A DNA stretch of 64,000 nt from Rhodeus uyekii (taxonomy: Eukaryota; Chordata; Actinopteri; Cypriniformes; Acheilognathidae), in NCBI GenBank assembly GCA_037043235.1, contig JAWRVZ010000057.1, positions 2,655,501 through 2,719,500 on the forward strand, written 5' to 3'. Each line of letters begins with the position of its first letter. Positions within the stretch are counted from its first letter, which is position 1. Positions 1-14,900 of the stretch are shown one piece after another. The position numbers and the translations under genes were made by a program. The notes beneath the pieces are model-generated. The model did not search any database. It was given only the letters and a program-made list of their open reading frames with translations, and was not told where the DNA came from.

Positions 1-877
1 CTTGGGAAAAAATATACTTGGTACTGAAATGAATTACACATCAGTGTTATTTTACAATCATTATGATAATATTATAGTTTTTATTACAATTTTAAACTAG
101 TTTTTATCTTTATAGTTTCTAGTTAAAATAAATTTAAGGTTTATTTAAATATATATAAGATTATATATACATATGGCTTACACATTTGCACATTTCATTG
201 ATTTTGTCCTATGTCAAATGTGAGGAACAAATTGGTGTCTATTTATTGTATTCTATTTAAAATCTATTTATTTTGTCATTAAATGTCAAATTAATTGAAT
301 TACTATTATATGAGCACAAAATTCCAACATCATTTATGAAAATGGGTAACAGGCAACTGGGTTATTACAGTTTAGTAAAGTTGAAAACCTTTTCATTAAT
401 TGAAATAAAATATTTAAAACAATTATTTTATTTCAGCTGGTTGCCAAAGCAACATTTCTCATTTTCCTTTAGTTTAACTTGATCTAGCATAGTAACTAAA
501 TATAACATATATAGATATATTTATTTAAAAAAGAGAGAGTGCAAAAACATTAACTAATAAAACTGATTAAAAACAGAAGATTCTAAAACGTTAACTAAAA
601 TGAAAATGGGGGAGAAAAAAAACATACTCCTTAACCATAAGGAGATAATATGTGGGAATTCTATGGGCCCACAAATATTGAATGGATTGTTCTCTTTTCG
701 CTGTAATTAAAAATCAACTGCAAAGAGGAATACATTTAGAAAGATTTTTCTTCATACAGACATTTTATAAATCCTTCATAGGAACATTGACATTTAGATC
801 ATTATGTGCATTATACCTTTCTAAACGAGGCCCCAGGTTGATGTTTTGTGATGGCTGATGCTCTGTTGTTGCTGCAG
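1..877. other. Intron sequence upstream of the first visible syne1 exon
   Basis: AT-rich sequence with no ORF that resembles a protein. It ends in a splice acceptor (tgctgcag) just before the first recognisable syne1 exon, which starts in phase 0, so this stretch is the 3' part of an intron whose upstream exons lie outside the window. No repeat family was recognised in it. Confidence 0.7.
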
Positions 878-3800
878 CTGAGGGAGAAGGTTCTGCTGAG
901 GCAGCAGGGCAGTTACATCCTGACGGTGGAGGCGGGCCGACAGCTGCTCCTGTCTGCTGACTCACGGGCCGAGGCGGCTCTTCAAGAGGAGCTGCTCAAC
1001 ATACAGGAGCGCTGGAGACACGCCAACGCCCGGCTGGAGGAGCAAAAGAAAGAGCTGGCCGTCCTGCTCAGGGTAGAGTTCTTTATGTCACAGCGCCACC
1101 TGTTGACCTCATTTGTGGTCTTTATTGTCTAACTCATTTTAGGGATTTTTGTTTTCTTTTAAAAAGATTCTTTCAATTTTTTAAAATTATTTTAGTCATC
1201 CATCCCACGATCTAGCCCTGAATATAACCCAGTAGTGTTGCTAGAAAATCTTGCACTTCATTTTTTATTGGGTTATTTTGACAATTTAACATATTGCAAC
1301 TAGCTTAAAAATGATCTTAATTAATAAAAATATATTAATTTTTTTTAACCCAACTTAAGTGCATTGCTTTTTTACGTATATTGTTTATGTCTAAGTAAAT
1401 GTATAGTTATTAAATATAAATAATTTAAATAAATAAATAAATGAATATATACATATATTATATAAATATCAGTTAAATAATAACAAGAATATCTTATTTA
1501 TAAAAAATAAAATAGTACTATATTTCACTAGTATTATACAAATTGCAAAAAATATAAATACAGTTGTTTAATTTATTGAAAAGATAACTGCTTGATGATG
1601 TCACATTCAAATAAGTCAAATATTGCTTTCTTATAGTTCCATATCATTCAAATTTTGTTCATTGTACGAAAGACTTGAGTTAGATTAAATCATTACATAG
1701 AATCTCCTCACAAGAATGATTCATTGGTAAAGCAGACGTCACTGCATTAGTTTAGTGCGGGTTTTCAAATGATTGAGCACTGCATGGTAATTGTTCAGAA
1801 TGTGATACATGTACCCAGAAAGCACTTTAACTGGATTCAAACTCTGTGTAGGATTGGGAAAGATGTGAAAAAGGTATCGGAGGATCTCTGGAGAAGCTGA
1901 GAGCATTTAAGAGACAGCTCTCCCAGCCACTCCCGGATCGCCATGAGGAGCTGCAGTCTGAACAGTTGCGCTGCAAGGTATGAAAAGTTCAGATTCAGTA
2001 TGAATTGAACCGATTAACCACGAAATGAGGGGAAATTAACTTGACATTTCTTGAAGGATCTGGAGAGCATGTTTGACGGCTGGAAGGAGGATTTGACCCA
2101 TCTGACTGTGTTGAGAGAGTCTTTGTGCAGTTACATCAGTCCAGAGGATCTGCGTGTGCTGCAGGAACGCACAGAACTCCTGCACCGGCAGTGGGAGGAG
2201 ATCTGTCACCAGGTACACCGGCCTTTAGGTGGTGCTCTTCTACTACATATGGCCGATATTGTTGGCGAAGTTTATCAAATCTTAAAGGGCATTCCTCCTA
2301 GACATCATGTGCACATTCAAATCAATGTTATCTCTGCTCCAAAGAAGCTCATTCGTTTTTGAAACACATTTATCTTCAAAAACACATTCTTATAATTAAA
2401 TATAGTGCAAATAGATAGATATTTGCTGTGCTGCTTTAGATAAATGTCCTTTTCAAACATTGCTGCGTCAGAGTATGTTTTGCAGAATATACTTCCTTAT
2501 GTTGTTTGCTAGTAGAGAGTAATGCACAGTGCCAGCTTTTAGCTCAAAGTGAAACTTGAATGCAAAGTACGATTTTTTTGTGCACGCTCTTTGTGGCATC
2601 CGGTGCGTGAGCTGAGACACCACAGGATGTGAGTGTACGTTTGATATCTCAGAGTTAACTTTAGGCACATACAGACTGTCAGAAACTCTTCTCTCATGCT
2701 AAATGAAGCTCTGATCTGATATTGTTCTTTAAAGTAGTTTTGGGCACATGTAACAGCGTATGTATTTACAATTTTATTTTTGAAGATGCAGAAAGAAGTT
2801 CTGGATAAATATTTGATTTAAACTGACTAAATTAAGCTTAAATGCTCAGATATATTGGTAATTACTGAAGGCCTGTGTGTGTTTGTGCAGCTGTGTCTGC
2901 GCAGACAGCAGGTGAGTGAGAAGCTGAATGAATGGGCCATCTTCAATGATAAATACAAGGAGCTTTGCGAATGGCTGACACATATGGAAAGCAAAGTATC
3001 CCAGAATGGAGACATCAGTATCGAAGAGATGATTGAGAAACTACGAAAGGTAACAGTTGTTGTCTAACCACTAAATACATTAATTTTCTTGCTATGCTCA
3101 TTATATATAGTCTAGGATGTTATATGTTTGGCAACAGTTCTTCTAACCCTAATTGATGGAGTGAGTAGCTTTTTATAATGTGAAAAAATGTTATGGAAAT
3201 AAATCTTGTGATGCTATTTCCATTAAGAGGTCCATTAATTTTGGTGAAGATCTGGTGTTGTCAATGCAAGAGTCCAACTCTCTGTAAAATCTCCTCCAGA
3301 ACATCCCAAACACTTTCAGTGAGTGTAAGGTCTGAACTCAGCGCTGCAGATTCATGAGTGAAAATGATTCTTCATCTCTCACAATCATTCTTTCACAGTT
3401 TGAGCTGATGAATCTTGACATTGTCATCCTGGAATATGATCATGTTTCTCCCTACATGGTTGTTTAAGAAATGAAAAGCTACTCACTCCATCAATTAGGG
3501 GCAGAAGAACTGTTGCCAAACATATAACATGCTAGAAACATAATAATCTCTGCAATAATGATCTAATCATTGACTCTTAAGCATTTGACTATTTAAATCC
3601 AAACAGTGACTCTTTATTTTTGGCTGGGCAGTGTATCATTTATTTTATTCGATAAGTTATTATCGATTTTTTTACATTATAATTTTTTTAGTAAATTAGA
3701 TAATTCTATATCATTTTATTTTACTTTATTGTTTTAAGAAATGTAGGGTTAGATTTGCTTTATACCTAAATATAGTATTTACAACAACTATAAATATGTT

Positions 3801-6800
3801 TACATATGGTATCTTGGAGGAAACTCCATTGTAACCCCGTTTTTTTTGTATGAGGTGTTTGTAGCAACACAATGATAGCCACTCCTTCAAAGAATTGTAT
3901 GACAACAACTATAGATTTATAAATTGAAATGTGTAACTTGAGAATGCTTGTCCATGTCTTTCTGTCCTCTCAGGACTATCAGGAGGAGGTGGCGGTGGCT
4001 CAGGAGAATAAACATGAGCTCACAGAGCTGGGTGAACGTTTAGCTCGGGCCAGTCATGAGAGCAAAGCCTCTGACATAGAACACAAACTCAATAAAGTCA
4101 ACGAACGCTGGCAACACCTAGTCGACCTCATAGGGGCCAGGTAACAATCACTGCATTCATCCTCCTTATACATTTACATTTAGGCATTTGGCAGAAGCTT
4201 TTATCCAAAGCGACTTACATTGCATTCAAGGAAAACATTGGGATTCTAATCAGTTCTTGCTTTCCCTGGGAATCGAACCCATGACCTTGGCATTGTAAAC
4301 GCCAATGCTCTACTGGTTGAGCTACAAGAAAGCTACTCAATATATACTCAACATGACTTTAAAACACATGCTCTAGTCAGAAGGAGATGCAAGTGTGAAT
4401 CTGCATTGTGTGCGATTACTATACGTTTCCTTTCCCTCATAGTTCTCCTGTTTTTAAAATATACATTTCAATATTAAAAGATTTTGGTCTAAAATAATGT
4501 GCTGTACAAAGATGTTGATTTTGTGTGCAAAAGTGTAAAAAGGCGAATATTTCTTTGTTTAGGGCGAAGAAGCTACGAGAGACTTTAGTGGCCATTCAGC
4601 AGCTGGATAAGAACATGAACAGTCTGCGCACTTGGCTCGCACACATTGAGACCGAACTGTCTCGTCCCATCGTCTACGACACCTGCGACTACCAGGAGAT
4701 CCAAAGAAAACTGGATCTGCAGCAGGTACAACAACACACGATGCGTTCAAAAGTTTATGCGTTTATTTTGGATAAAACATCATTTTTGTTCTTCATCCAG
4801 GAGCTGCAGAGAGACATTGAGAAGCACAGCACAGGAGTGGCGTCAGTGCTGAACCTGTGTGAAGTTTTGCTGCATGATTGTGACGCCTGTGCTACGGATG
4901 CTGAGTGTGACTCTATCCAGCAGGCCACACGCAGCCTGGACCGCCGCTGGAGGAGCATCTGTGCAATGTCCATGGAGAGGAGACTCAAGTATGACACACA
5001 TTCTGCAAACCAATTCGCATACTATCCCTCCTACATTTTATTCGAAATTAGAATCAGTGTGTGTATGGTAGTACGTTGAATACCCGGTTGGTCTACTTTT
5101 TCCAATTAGAATCCAAAATGCAGATCCAGGCACACTCTAATGGCTAATATTTCCCACAACCCATTGCGCCTTGGAATAGGATTCGATCCTATTTGCAAAC
5201 ACGAACAGCAAATGTTAGAAAACTACAAACATGGCGAATCCAACTGAAAAGTAGAGAGGTTTTGATAAAGGGGTTTGAGTGATTAATTACCAGTATCTAA
5301 CCTGATGAAAATAAATGTATTAAATGTTATCCACATTATACTTAATCTGAAATAGCATTGTAAACTTTTTTAAAGATACATTTGGACATCAACTTTAAAT
5401 GCATCAATATACCAATTGCAAACACGATACAAATTGGGACACAGGAATAGTTTTTTTAATAGAATACTGCATACTCTGTACTATTTACTATATAATACCT
5501 CTTTTTTTGCATTCAGTAAGTAGTTATGTTGCATTTCAGTTTAGTTTTGAGTTCTTATTTTAGTTTATTTTAAATGAATAAAAAAGAGGCTATGTGACAA
5601 TGAACCTTAACCTAAACTGTGCTCATTTGAAAGGATCGAGGAGACGTGGCGTCTCTGGCAGAAGTTTCTCGATGATTTCTCTCATTTTGAGGAGTGGCTC
5701 ATGGCGTCGGAGAGGACAGCCGCACTGCCGAACTCTTCAGGCGTCCTTTACACTGTTGCCAAAGAGGAGCTGAAGAAATTTGAGGTGAGATTCATTTAGT
5801 GTAGTATTAGTGAACAGATTTATGATATTAACACTCATTAATGTGCTTTTACAGACGTTCCAGCGGCAGGTACTTGAAAGTTTGACACAGTTGGAGCTGA
5901 TCAATAAACAGTATCAGCGACTTGCACGTGAGAATCGCACTGATGCGGCCTGTAGTCTGCGAGAAATGGCCCACAATGCCAACCAGCGCTGGGATAACCT
6001 ACAGAGAAGAGTGTCCTCAGTCCTACGCAGGCTAAAGGTACAGAGACATCTGATTAGTTTGAACCCACATTTATATTAAAATTAGACCGACATCACTGTG
6101 TTATATCACCAATCTGTGAAAAGAACTTGTTTTATATTCATGCTAATAAAACATCTAAAGTTAATTTAGCAAATGCATAACAGTATTAGTTCATATTAGT
6201 TAGTAACAGTGAACACATTTGTTACAGTGTTTACTCATCTTTGTTAACGTTAATTAATAAAAATAAAGCTGTTCATGTTAGTTCACAGTGTATTAACTAA
6301 TGTTAACAAATACAACTTTTGATTTTAATCATGCATTAGTAAATAGCAAAAAAATGGCAGAAGTTATAGTTAATTAATGTTAAAGGAGTGCTATTATGCC
6401 CTTTTTACGAAGTCTTGATTTTGTTTTTGGGGTGTACTAGAATATGCTTTCATGCTTGATTGTTTAAAAAATAAATATTTTACATTATTACACATTTTAA
6501 GGATGTTGCCAATTTCAAACCAATTCTGATTCAGACTTAAGAATGTTAACAAACTGGAGGATCTTCCAGAACAGATTTCATGGTTTCACAGGTGGTGTTT
6601 TTCTTTTTCAAAATGTATTTATACATTTTAGATTCAGAGTTATACTCCATTTAATCGTGAAACTATGGTAATCAAACCGTAATCAATCACACAACCACTA
6701 AGTGGCGATGGATAGCCTTACAAAAGCGAGAGCTTACAAACACTATATCAATACTGTAATGTTAGTTTGCATTACAGTATTGTAATGTTAATTAAGTTCT

Positions 6801-9800
6801 CATAGAAGAGATGAGTTTCCAGCTGTCTTTTGAATATTGTCAGGGATTCTGGATGAAGGCTGGGAGATTGTTCCACCAGCAAGGACCAGTGAAAGAAAAT
6901 GTTCTGGGGAGGGATTATGTCCCTGAACAGTCGCTCATTAATCAATCGTAGGTTTCTGGTAGGTTTGTAGACTTGTGCTGAGCCTGTGTTTGCTCTGTAA
7001 GCAAGTGTTAATGTCTTGAACTTGGTGCGAGCTGCAAGTGGTAGCAAGTGTAGAGATATAAAGAGAGGTGTGACATGGGCCATTTTGGACTTGTTGAAGA
7101 CCAGACGAACTGCAGTGTTCTGGATCAGTTGAAGGGTTTTGATTGCACTTGTTGGAAGTTCAGCCAGAAGAGCATTGCATTTTCAAGCCTAGAAATGACC
7201 ATGGCCTGAATGAGAAGTTGTGTCGCTTTCTCAGTTAGGAACGGCATGATCCTCCTGATGTTGTGAAGTGCAAACCTGCATGGTCTTTTCGTGTTTGCAA
7301 TGTGATCTTTGAAGCTCAGTTGGTCCTCAAAGATTACTCCAAGATTTCTGTCCGACCTTTATTGGATAGTTGTTGATAAACCAATCTGGATGGTTTAGTT
7401 GTGCTGTCGGATTGTTCAGGAAAGACGAGCAGCTCCGTATTTTCCATCAACTACAAATAATAAGACGTACTTGCAAGTTTCAGGAGAAACTTTTGTGTGC
7501 ATTGTACTCTCTTAGGTTCTGGAAGCTGTTCTCTGTAAAATGTGCAGCACACAGACCAACGTAGGGGTTATAATGTTCAGAAACCATGTTTAAAATAATT
7601 TTTAACCACTTTAAGTTTATTAGCCCTGGTGGTCAAACAAAAGAGTTTCGGAAATGGGGTGGACAAAACAGCGTCTCTTTGACATGTCGACAACACTGTC
7701 TTCTCTAATGCTACTCAACCAGACCTCGTCCCATTTTTTGCGTATTCATTGGGCGGGGATTATGTTATGAGTGACACGTTTTGTAGTCCAAACGAGTCGT
7801 TCATTGTTGTTCTTGGAAAGTGGATTCTGATAAATAAAATATCTCCCTTTGCCGTGGACTTTGACCTTTGTAACCTTCCAGATCTTTTTTATGCTCAAAC
7901 AACAACATTACACGCTAAAATAAAAAAGCATAATAGGACCCCTTATGAAACCTTATTGTAAGGTGTTACCCAGTATCCAGTACTAACTGTAACCATTTTT
8001 AAACTGAAACAATAGACATGAACAAATGAACAATTGAAAACTAAACATTAAAAGTTAAATATTTTGTATTGAAGCATAGAATAGCTAAAGAGAAACAAAT
8101 ATGATGATACATGATCTAAAGCCGTTTTAATGCAAGTTAAATTACTGCTAAACTTTCCTATTATTGTTTTTTATTTATTTATAGACAATATAAGATTAAA
8201 TGTAAGTTTAAATAAATGGTATTATGTATTATTAGGGATATTGAAGTATTAATACAAATATTATTATTAGTATATTGTCACAATGTCAAAGATGACGATG
8301 ACGATGAAGATCCAAAAAATACAAAAGGTATTCTTACAAAGACGAGGGTAGTAACAGCAGATGAGTGACTGAATGAGGGCAAAATAAAAGTCCTGGTTCT
8401 GTGACAGCGTGACACATATACATAATATTATTATTATTAATTTTATTATTAATACATATATATTATTTAAAACTTTAATAAATATTTGTATTATTATATA
8501 TAATTATTATTATTAAAATATAGTATTTTTTAAAGCATATTTAAATTATTTATTCGTAGTATTAGTTTGTAAATTAACCTTGCAGTACATTTGGGTAAAT
8601 ACAAGTGAGCCTTTACTGTAAATCTGTTTTATTATGTCCACCATAGCACTTTATATGCCAGAGAGAGGAGTTTGAGACGGCACGTGACTGCATCCTGGTC
8701 TGGCTGACTGAGATGGACCTGCAGTTGACCAACATTGAGCATTTTTCAGAATGTGACGTCCAGGCCAAAATCAAACAGCTGAGGGTATGCAGCATCTGAC
8801 CTTTAGAACGGCATATATTCCCCCGTGTCATTCTCTTATGGAGGTTTTCTGCCCCGTCCAGGTGTTCCAGCAGGAGATCACTCTGAACACAGGCAAAATT
8901 GACCACATATTTCAGCAGGGTGAAGCTCTTCTAGAAAAGAGTGAACCGATAGATGCTGCTGTGATCGAGGAAGAGCTGGAAGAACTGCAGCGATACTGCC
9001 AGGAAGTGTTTGGACGCGTGGAACGCTATTACAAGAAACTTATACGATTACCGGTACATTAAATACATCAGATGCTTTTTGTTACTGATATTCTATTGCA
9101 ATCTTATTTAAAGCATTTTTAAATGATTTATTATTAGTCTCATTTTGTAAATTAACCTTGCAGTACTTTTCAGTAAATACAAGTGAGCCTTTACTCTGAA
9201 TCTGTTTTTTGATCGCAAAACATTTTTTTATGTCCACCAGAAGGGTGAAATTCATTTTATTTTCATGTGTGTTTTTAATTACCATTTTATTTTTGGGGTT
9301 ATTGATTTATTTAGTCATTTATTTTATATGCATTTTATTTCATCCACTTCATCATGTTTTGTCGATGTTTCAATCACCAATCATCATAACTTCTTTATCC
9401 AGCTCACAGACGATGAACATGACGTCTCATACTCGGACCGGGAGTTTGATCTGGACGAGCCTGCTGACGTGTCCAGCTTTCAGTGGAGCGAGCGTCTGGG
9501 TGACGGCTTTCTGTCCCCTCTGCCGTCCTCCAGTCGGTCTGCGTCACTGGCCGTTCCTCTACGGGCCGAACGCTCAGGTCGAGACACCCCAGCCAGTGTG
9601 GACTCCATCCCTCTAGAGTGGGACCACGACTATGACCTGAGCCGGGGTTTGGAGACCGCCAGCAGAGCCTTGTCCTCCGAACCAGGAGATCAAGGAGAGG
9701 ATGGATACCTGCAGGGCTCAGCATCTGCTCTCTCAGGTCAGTGTGCGCTCTTTAATCCAAGAAACACAAAAGAGAGAATAAGTAAGGGATACTGTACATC

Positions 9801-11931
9801 CATCTGGTTTGTGCTGGAACTGACTTGGAGAGAGCAGTTAGGATATCTAGGTATGAAACTGCTTCACAAACCGTCTTTTCAACCACACACATCCTTATTT
9901 CCATGTTACAAATATTCAGATTATCACAGAAGTACTGAAATAAAAGTTTATAGTTCAGATATTAACACTGATGTCTATGGAAGTGATCAAAATAGAGCAA
10001 ATCACCATGTGCTTCAAATAACAATTGTATTGATTACATTGTTTTAAGTGACTGTTAAAAATGTATTTGTCATTGAATTATTCGTTCAAGAGATTTGTTA
10101 TTTATACTTGTTTTGTAATGAAACTAGCATTTATGAGTGAGTCATTCATTCAAAACCAATTTGTATAAAATAATTCATATTAATTCATCAAGATAGACTT
10201 TGAATAGACAATAGACTGCAGCAATTAACATTTTTGTCAGAACCAGAACCAGTAAATTACGTTATTTTGTTTAGTTGTCTTCAGAGAATCAGGATTCTCA
10301 ATTTGTCCAGAATCATACAGCTCTAGCAGCCCGTTGTTATCGCAAAAAAAGAAAGAAAGCCCTGATAGAGTGATCTGACACAAACTTATCATATGGCTGA
10401 TTGCCATGTAAATAAATAATTAGACGTTGATATTTTATTAGCTCATTAAATGCGAAGGAAAACAAATTCCTAGCAAGCAATTTTGAGCCTAGATGAATAA
10501 ACAAGTTCAAAAAACACAAAAAATGTAAGGCATAATGTAGTCTCACAACTTATTACACTGCTTTTTACCAGTTTAAAAATGATGGGGACATGAAATATTG
10601 ATTTTAAAAGAAGTAATGATTTTAAAATCATACTTATTTACTATTGTATAATCCATTGCATCCATCCATTGTACAGAATCGTTCTAGCAACAAGACGCAC
10701 ACTTCATCAATGTTACTGTAAGCCTACTAACTATTAAAGGGTTCATTAAAATGCAATTTTTATTTTATGTTTTCACTTATAATATTGGTAAGATTGTAAC
10801 TCTTTGAAACACTCCACTTTGATAGATGCATTCAAGACTTGGAAATATGACTGGGTAACAATTTTGCTTATTAAAATAATGTTTCACGTCCACTCCATTA
10901 TACGTGCAAAATTGTATTTGTGTGGTCACTATTACATTAAATTAGTGTTGAGATGAAGATGCAACAGAAGGGTGTTTTTTTTCTCGTTACGTAGTTGAAA
11001 TTTATGCGTATTACATAAACTTTCCTAACACTATGATGAGACAAAATCTGAAATGAGTCATTTTTTCTCAGCTTGATTTCAATAAAAGCTGTTTATGGAC
11101 CAACAAGAGTCAAGTGATAATTTTGAGATGTTAAACTGACCTGAAAAGTGTGGTTCAGCATTCAATCATGTTTGTGCTGTATGCATGTATATGTTTCTTT
11201 CAGATGTAGTGATTCCAGAGAGTCCTGAGGCTTTTCTAAAACTTACTGAGCAAACTCTGAGGTCCAGCGCTGGTAGGCAACAGCAGTCACAGAAGTCTGG
11301 GACTCACTCACTAGTCTGTTGCCTGATCTTTAGTTTCTACTCACAAACCGAATCAAAGCACGGAGCCGCGCGCTCCAGCCATCGGCTGTGTTTTCTAACC
11401 CTTCTTTTTTTATGTGTTTTTCACACAGTATAATCGGTTTTCCAGTGTTTGCATGTAGTGTCACAGGTTGATGAGTTCACTCTGGTGTTCGTCCTTGGTT
11501 TCTAATGCTTTTGGATTTCCAAATCAACAGCATTACTCACAGTATTTTACAATCAGAGCAGACTGAATTACAAAAATGCAAATAAACTATTGCATTAAAA
11601 ATCAAATTTAATTTTTGAGTATTAGTGGTCGACTGATATGGGTTTTTTGATGGCTGATGCCATTGTCAGAAAGGTCAAAATGTGAAAGAATATTTTTTTT
11701 GCGGCTGTTGGGCAATACATTTTTATCATTAGATTCTTATTGCTTTAGGACAGATAAAGAATTTTTGTTTAAATTAGTGTTTTAAATTTAATATTACCTA
11801 TACATTTGATAGTATTTATTAACATTTTGAATTCGCTTTTATTTTAAGTTTACGTTTTAGTTTACGTTTTAGTACTTTAAGTTGTAGTCATTTGTATGAG
11901 CTGTTTAAAATAGCTACTGTATATATGTAAG

Positions 11932-11972
<41 letters not shown>

Positions 11973-14900
11973 TATCTCTCTTTTTTATTTTATTTTTTAA
12001 CTTGGTATTTGTATTACTATTATTACTTTCTTATTTTATTTTACTTGCCAAGGCATCAGGTTTTTCCATCAAATTGTTATACTTTATAGCTTTATTTCAT
12101 TTAAAAATATTATCAATAACAACAGTAGTTTACACTCAGTTTAGATTATTATTTTTCTTTGCTTTACAGTAATAAAAACAGATATATTGTATTACACAAA
12201 TGACATTTATGTGGGAAAATGTGTTTGATTGCCTTGAAAATATGATCATGCGCTTAATGTTGGCAGATTTCAGAACTAACACAAGAGATCATCTCAAAAT
12301 ACCAAATATCAGTCAATTAGTCAAAATCTCCATTTATATCTCCAAATAATCCATTATTTTAAATAAGAAAATATTTCTAAATTGACTCCCCCAGATAAAT
12401 AATGTTGAACAAACATTGTAATGCATATATTCACTCTGATTGTAAACTGCTTTGACTAATGATCAATTTGATTAGAAGCTCCTAGTATGTTTGACTAATG
12501 AGAAAGCAATGTTGTGACGTCCATCTCTTGTAATGTCCACTGCATCAGGCCTGAGAATGACAATACAGTTCCACTGTGCATTTCAGTGCAACTCCCTGTT
12601 GTCCCTGCACCGATAAGTGTTTTGGTGTTTCTCTACAGGCGACAGTGGCTCACTGGAGACTCACATCCGACAACTGGACAAAGCTCTTAACACCAGCTGC
12701 TTCCATCTGCAACAGACAGAGAACATCATACGCAGCCGAACTCCTACTGGCCCTGAGCTGGATGCCACCTACATGGGTTATGTGAGTGAAAATCCTACAG
12801 GACTAATATTAGGGGTACTGTCAAGGTTGTAAAGTGTTTTGAATAAGTAAGCATTTGCTAGATGAATCACATTTATTTTCTCAGATGCGTCTTCTTGAAG
12901 AATGTCGTGGCAGTATAGATGCTGTAAAGCGTGTGGGATTTGAGCTGAAAGACGAGGAAGACAAGACATCAGGCTTCGTCAACCCCAATAGCTCCGAGTC
13001 CCAAACCTCAGGTACAAAATCATATCATGACCTGTGCCATGCACATAAACAAATGCATTCTCATTAAAACCAATGCAGGCAGTAGAACAGAGGAAAAAAA
13101 CATTAATGTTGCACACACTAGATGTTATATTTTTGTCAGGAATGAAAACGAGGCTGAGTCCAGAAAAAAAATAGAGAGCCTTTATATAATTGTAAAAACT
13201 ACCATTGTAAAAACTGTATGTCTATCCCTCATAGCCTCGTTTTCATGCACGTTAAATTCAATATTCTCTGGGATGTGGGGTGAAGGGAAATGCGAGGACT
13301 CAATGATGCAGGAGAAGGGCTCTTATTAATAATAAAATAAAACAAAAACTCAAATAAATCTACCCCGAGGGGGAAACGTGACTTGACACAAACATTTAAC
13401 AAGTAACAACGGAGCACAGGACAACAAACACAGGGAGAATAAATGGTGAACAAACCGGGCAGGTAATGAGGGAGGACAGGTGGGGCAAATCAAACCAATA
13501 ATGAGGAAACAGGACGGCGGGGTTACTTGAAAGAAGGGCACATGGCACAAGAAACACACGTGACAAGCCATGTGCTCACACAGAACATGAAAGCACGCAG
13601 CCAGTGAAAACACAAGCTGCCCGTTACACAGCACAAGACGAAACATGACATGACATGAAAGCATGCGGCGGAACTAATCACAAACAACTCATTCAGACAG
13701 ATGATCAAAGCGAATGCTCGTCCTGGGTGCTCAAAATAGTAGACAAACACACAGAGCATGAATGTCCGAATCCCAACACAAAACCAAACAAGACTGGAAT
13801 TGGGATCCGAACACCACACCCTGCACAAGAAACCTTGAAACAAAAAGACAAGACATTATGGGAGTGTCAGAGCTCTGTCACAAAACCAAGAAATGACTAA
13901 ACCGAATGTGACTGAACCCTGACAAATATAGGGTGAGACTTGATATGAATTGATTGCATTTGATCATGAAAATGCAGTTTAATGCATATATTTTGTATAA
14001 AAAAACATTTATTTATTAGAATAGCATGAATTGAATATTAACATGAACATTTATTATGAAAATGATGATTGGTGAGTTTTGATTTCCTTTTGTCTAATGC
14101 ATCATATAATGTTTGTTGGTGGTATTAAATATTACTGTTACTATAAAGTTTTACCCAGAGATGCAGAGCTCTTCATCGATGTTTTCATTGGTGTTGTGCA
14201 GGTGTGATCGAGCGTTGGGAGCTGCTGCAGGCTCAGGCTCTCAGTAAAGAGATGCGCATGAAGCAGAACATGCAGCAGTGGCAGCAGTTCAACACAGACC
14301 TGAACAACATCTGCAGCTGGCTGGACCAGGCAGAAGAAGAGCTGGAGCAGCAGCGGGGACTGGACCTCAGCACGGACATACAGACCATCGAGCTACGCAT
14401 CAAGAAACTCAAGGTCAGACACTCACAGACAGTTATTATGGTTGGTAACTAAAATGTATCAAGTCATAAGTATTAGATAAAAAATTAACTGAAATGTATG
14501 TTAACATAAAAACCTTATAGTAAAGTGTTACCAGAGATACCTACAGTTAACAATGAATCGCATGTCTACCGCATTTATTAATCTCACATTTAAGACAAAA
14601 GCTGTGTCTATTAATCTTAGCTAATGTACTGTGAACTAAATTGAACATAAACATTTTTATTAGCTGTACCACTTTCTATTAAGTGTCTTTAATTATTATG
14701 TACTACCATTTAGATTCATTTCAAAACAATGCACTTATTATGTGCATATATTTTTTTAAATTGTACTTATGTTATTATAATTTCCTGCGTGTAATTAATT
14801 TATGTAATTACAGCTATAATCACACTACTGACCCTTCTCTTCCCCATGATCCCATTCTTAAACCAACTAATGCCACCAAACCTGTCCTTTACCTTACCTG

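Noticed and set aside
273..482. 69-codon frame upstream of the first syne1 exon
   Set aside because: Low-complexity Leu/Lys/Phe sequence from AT-rich DNA, with no spectrin-like content and no acceptor/donor pair in phase.
13523..13843. 106-codon minus-strand frame in a syne1 intron
   Set aside because: It lies within the LTR-like repeat 13265-13924 and overlaps another frame of equal length; no protein resemblance.
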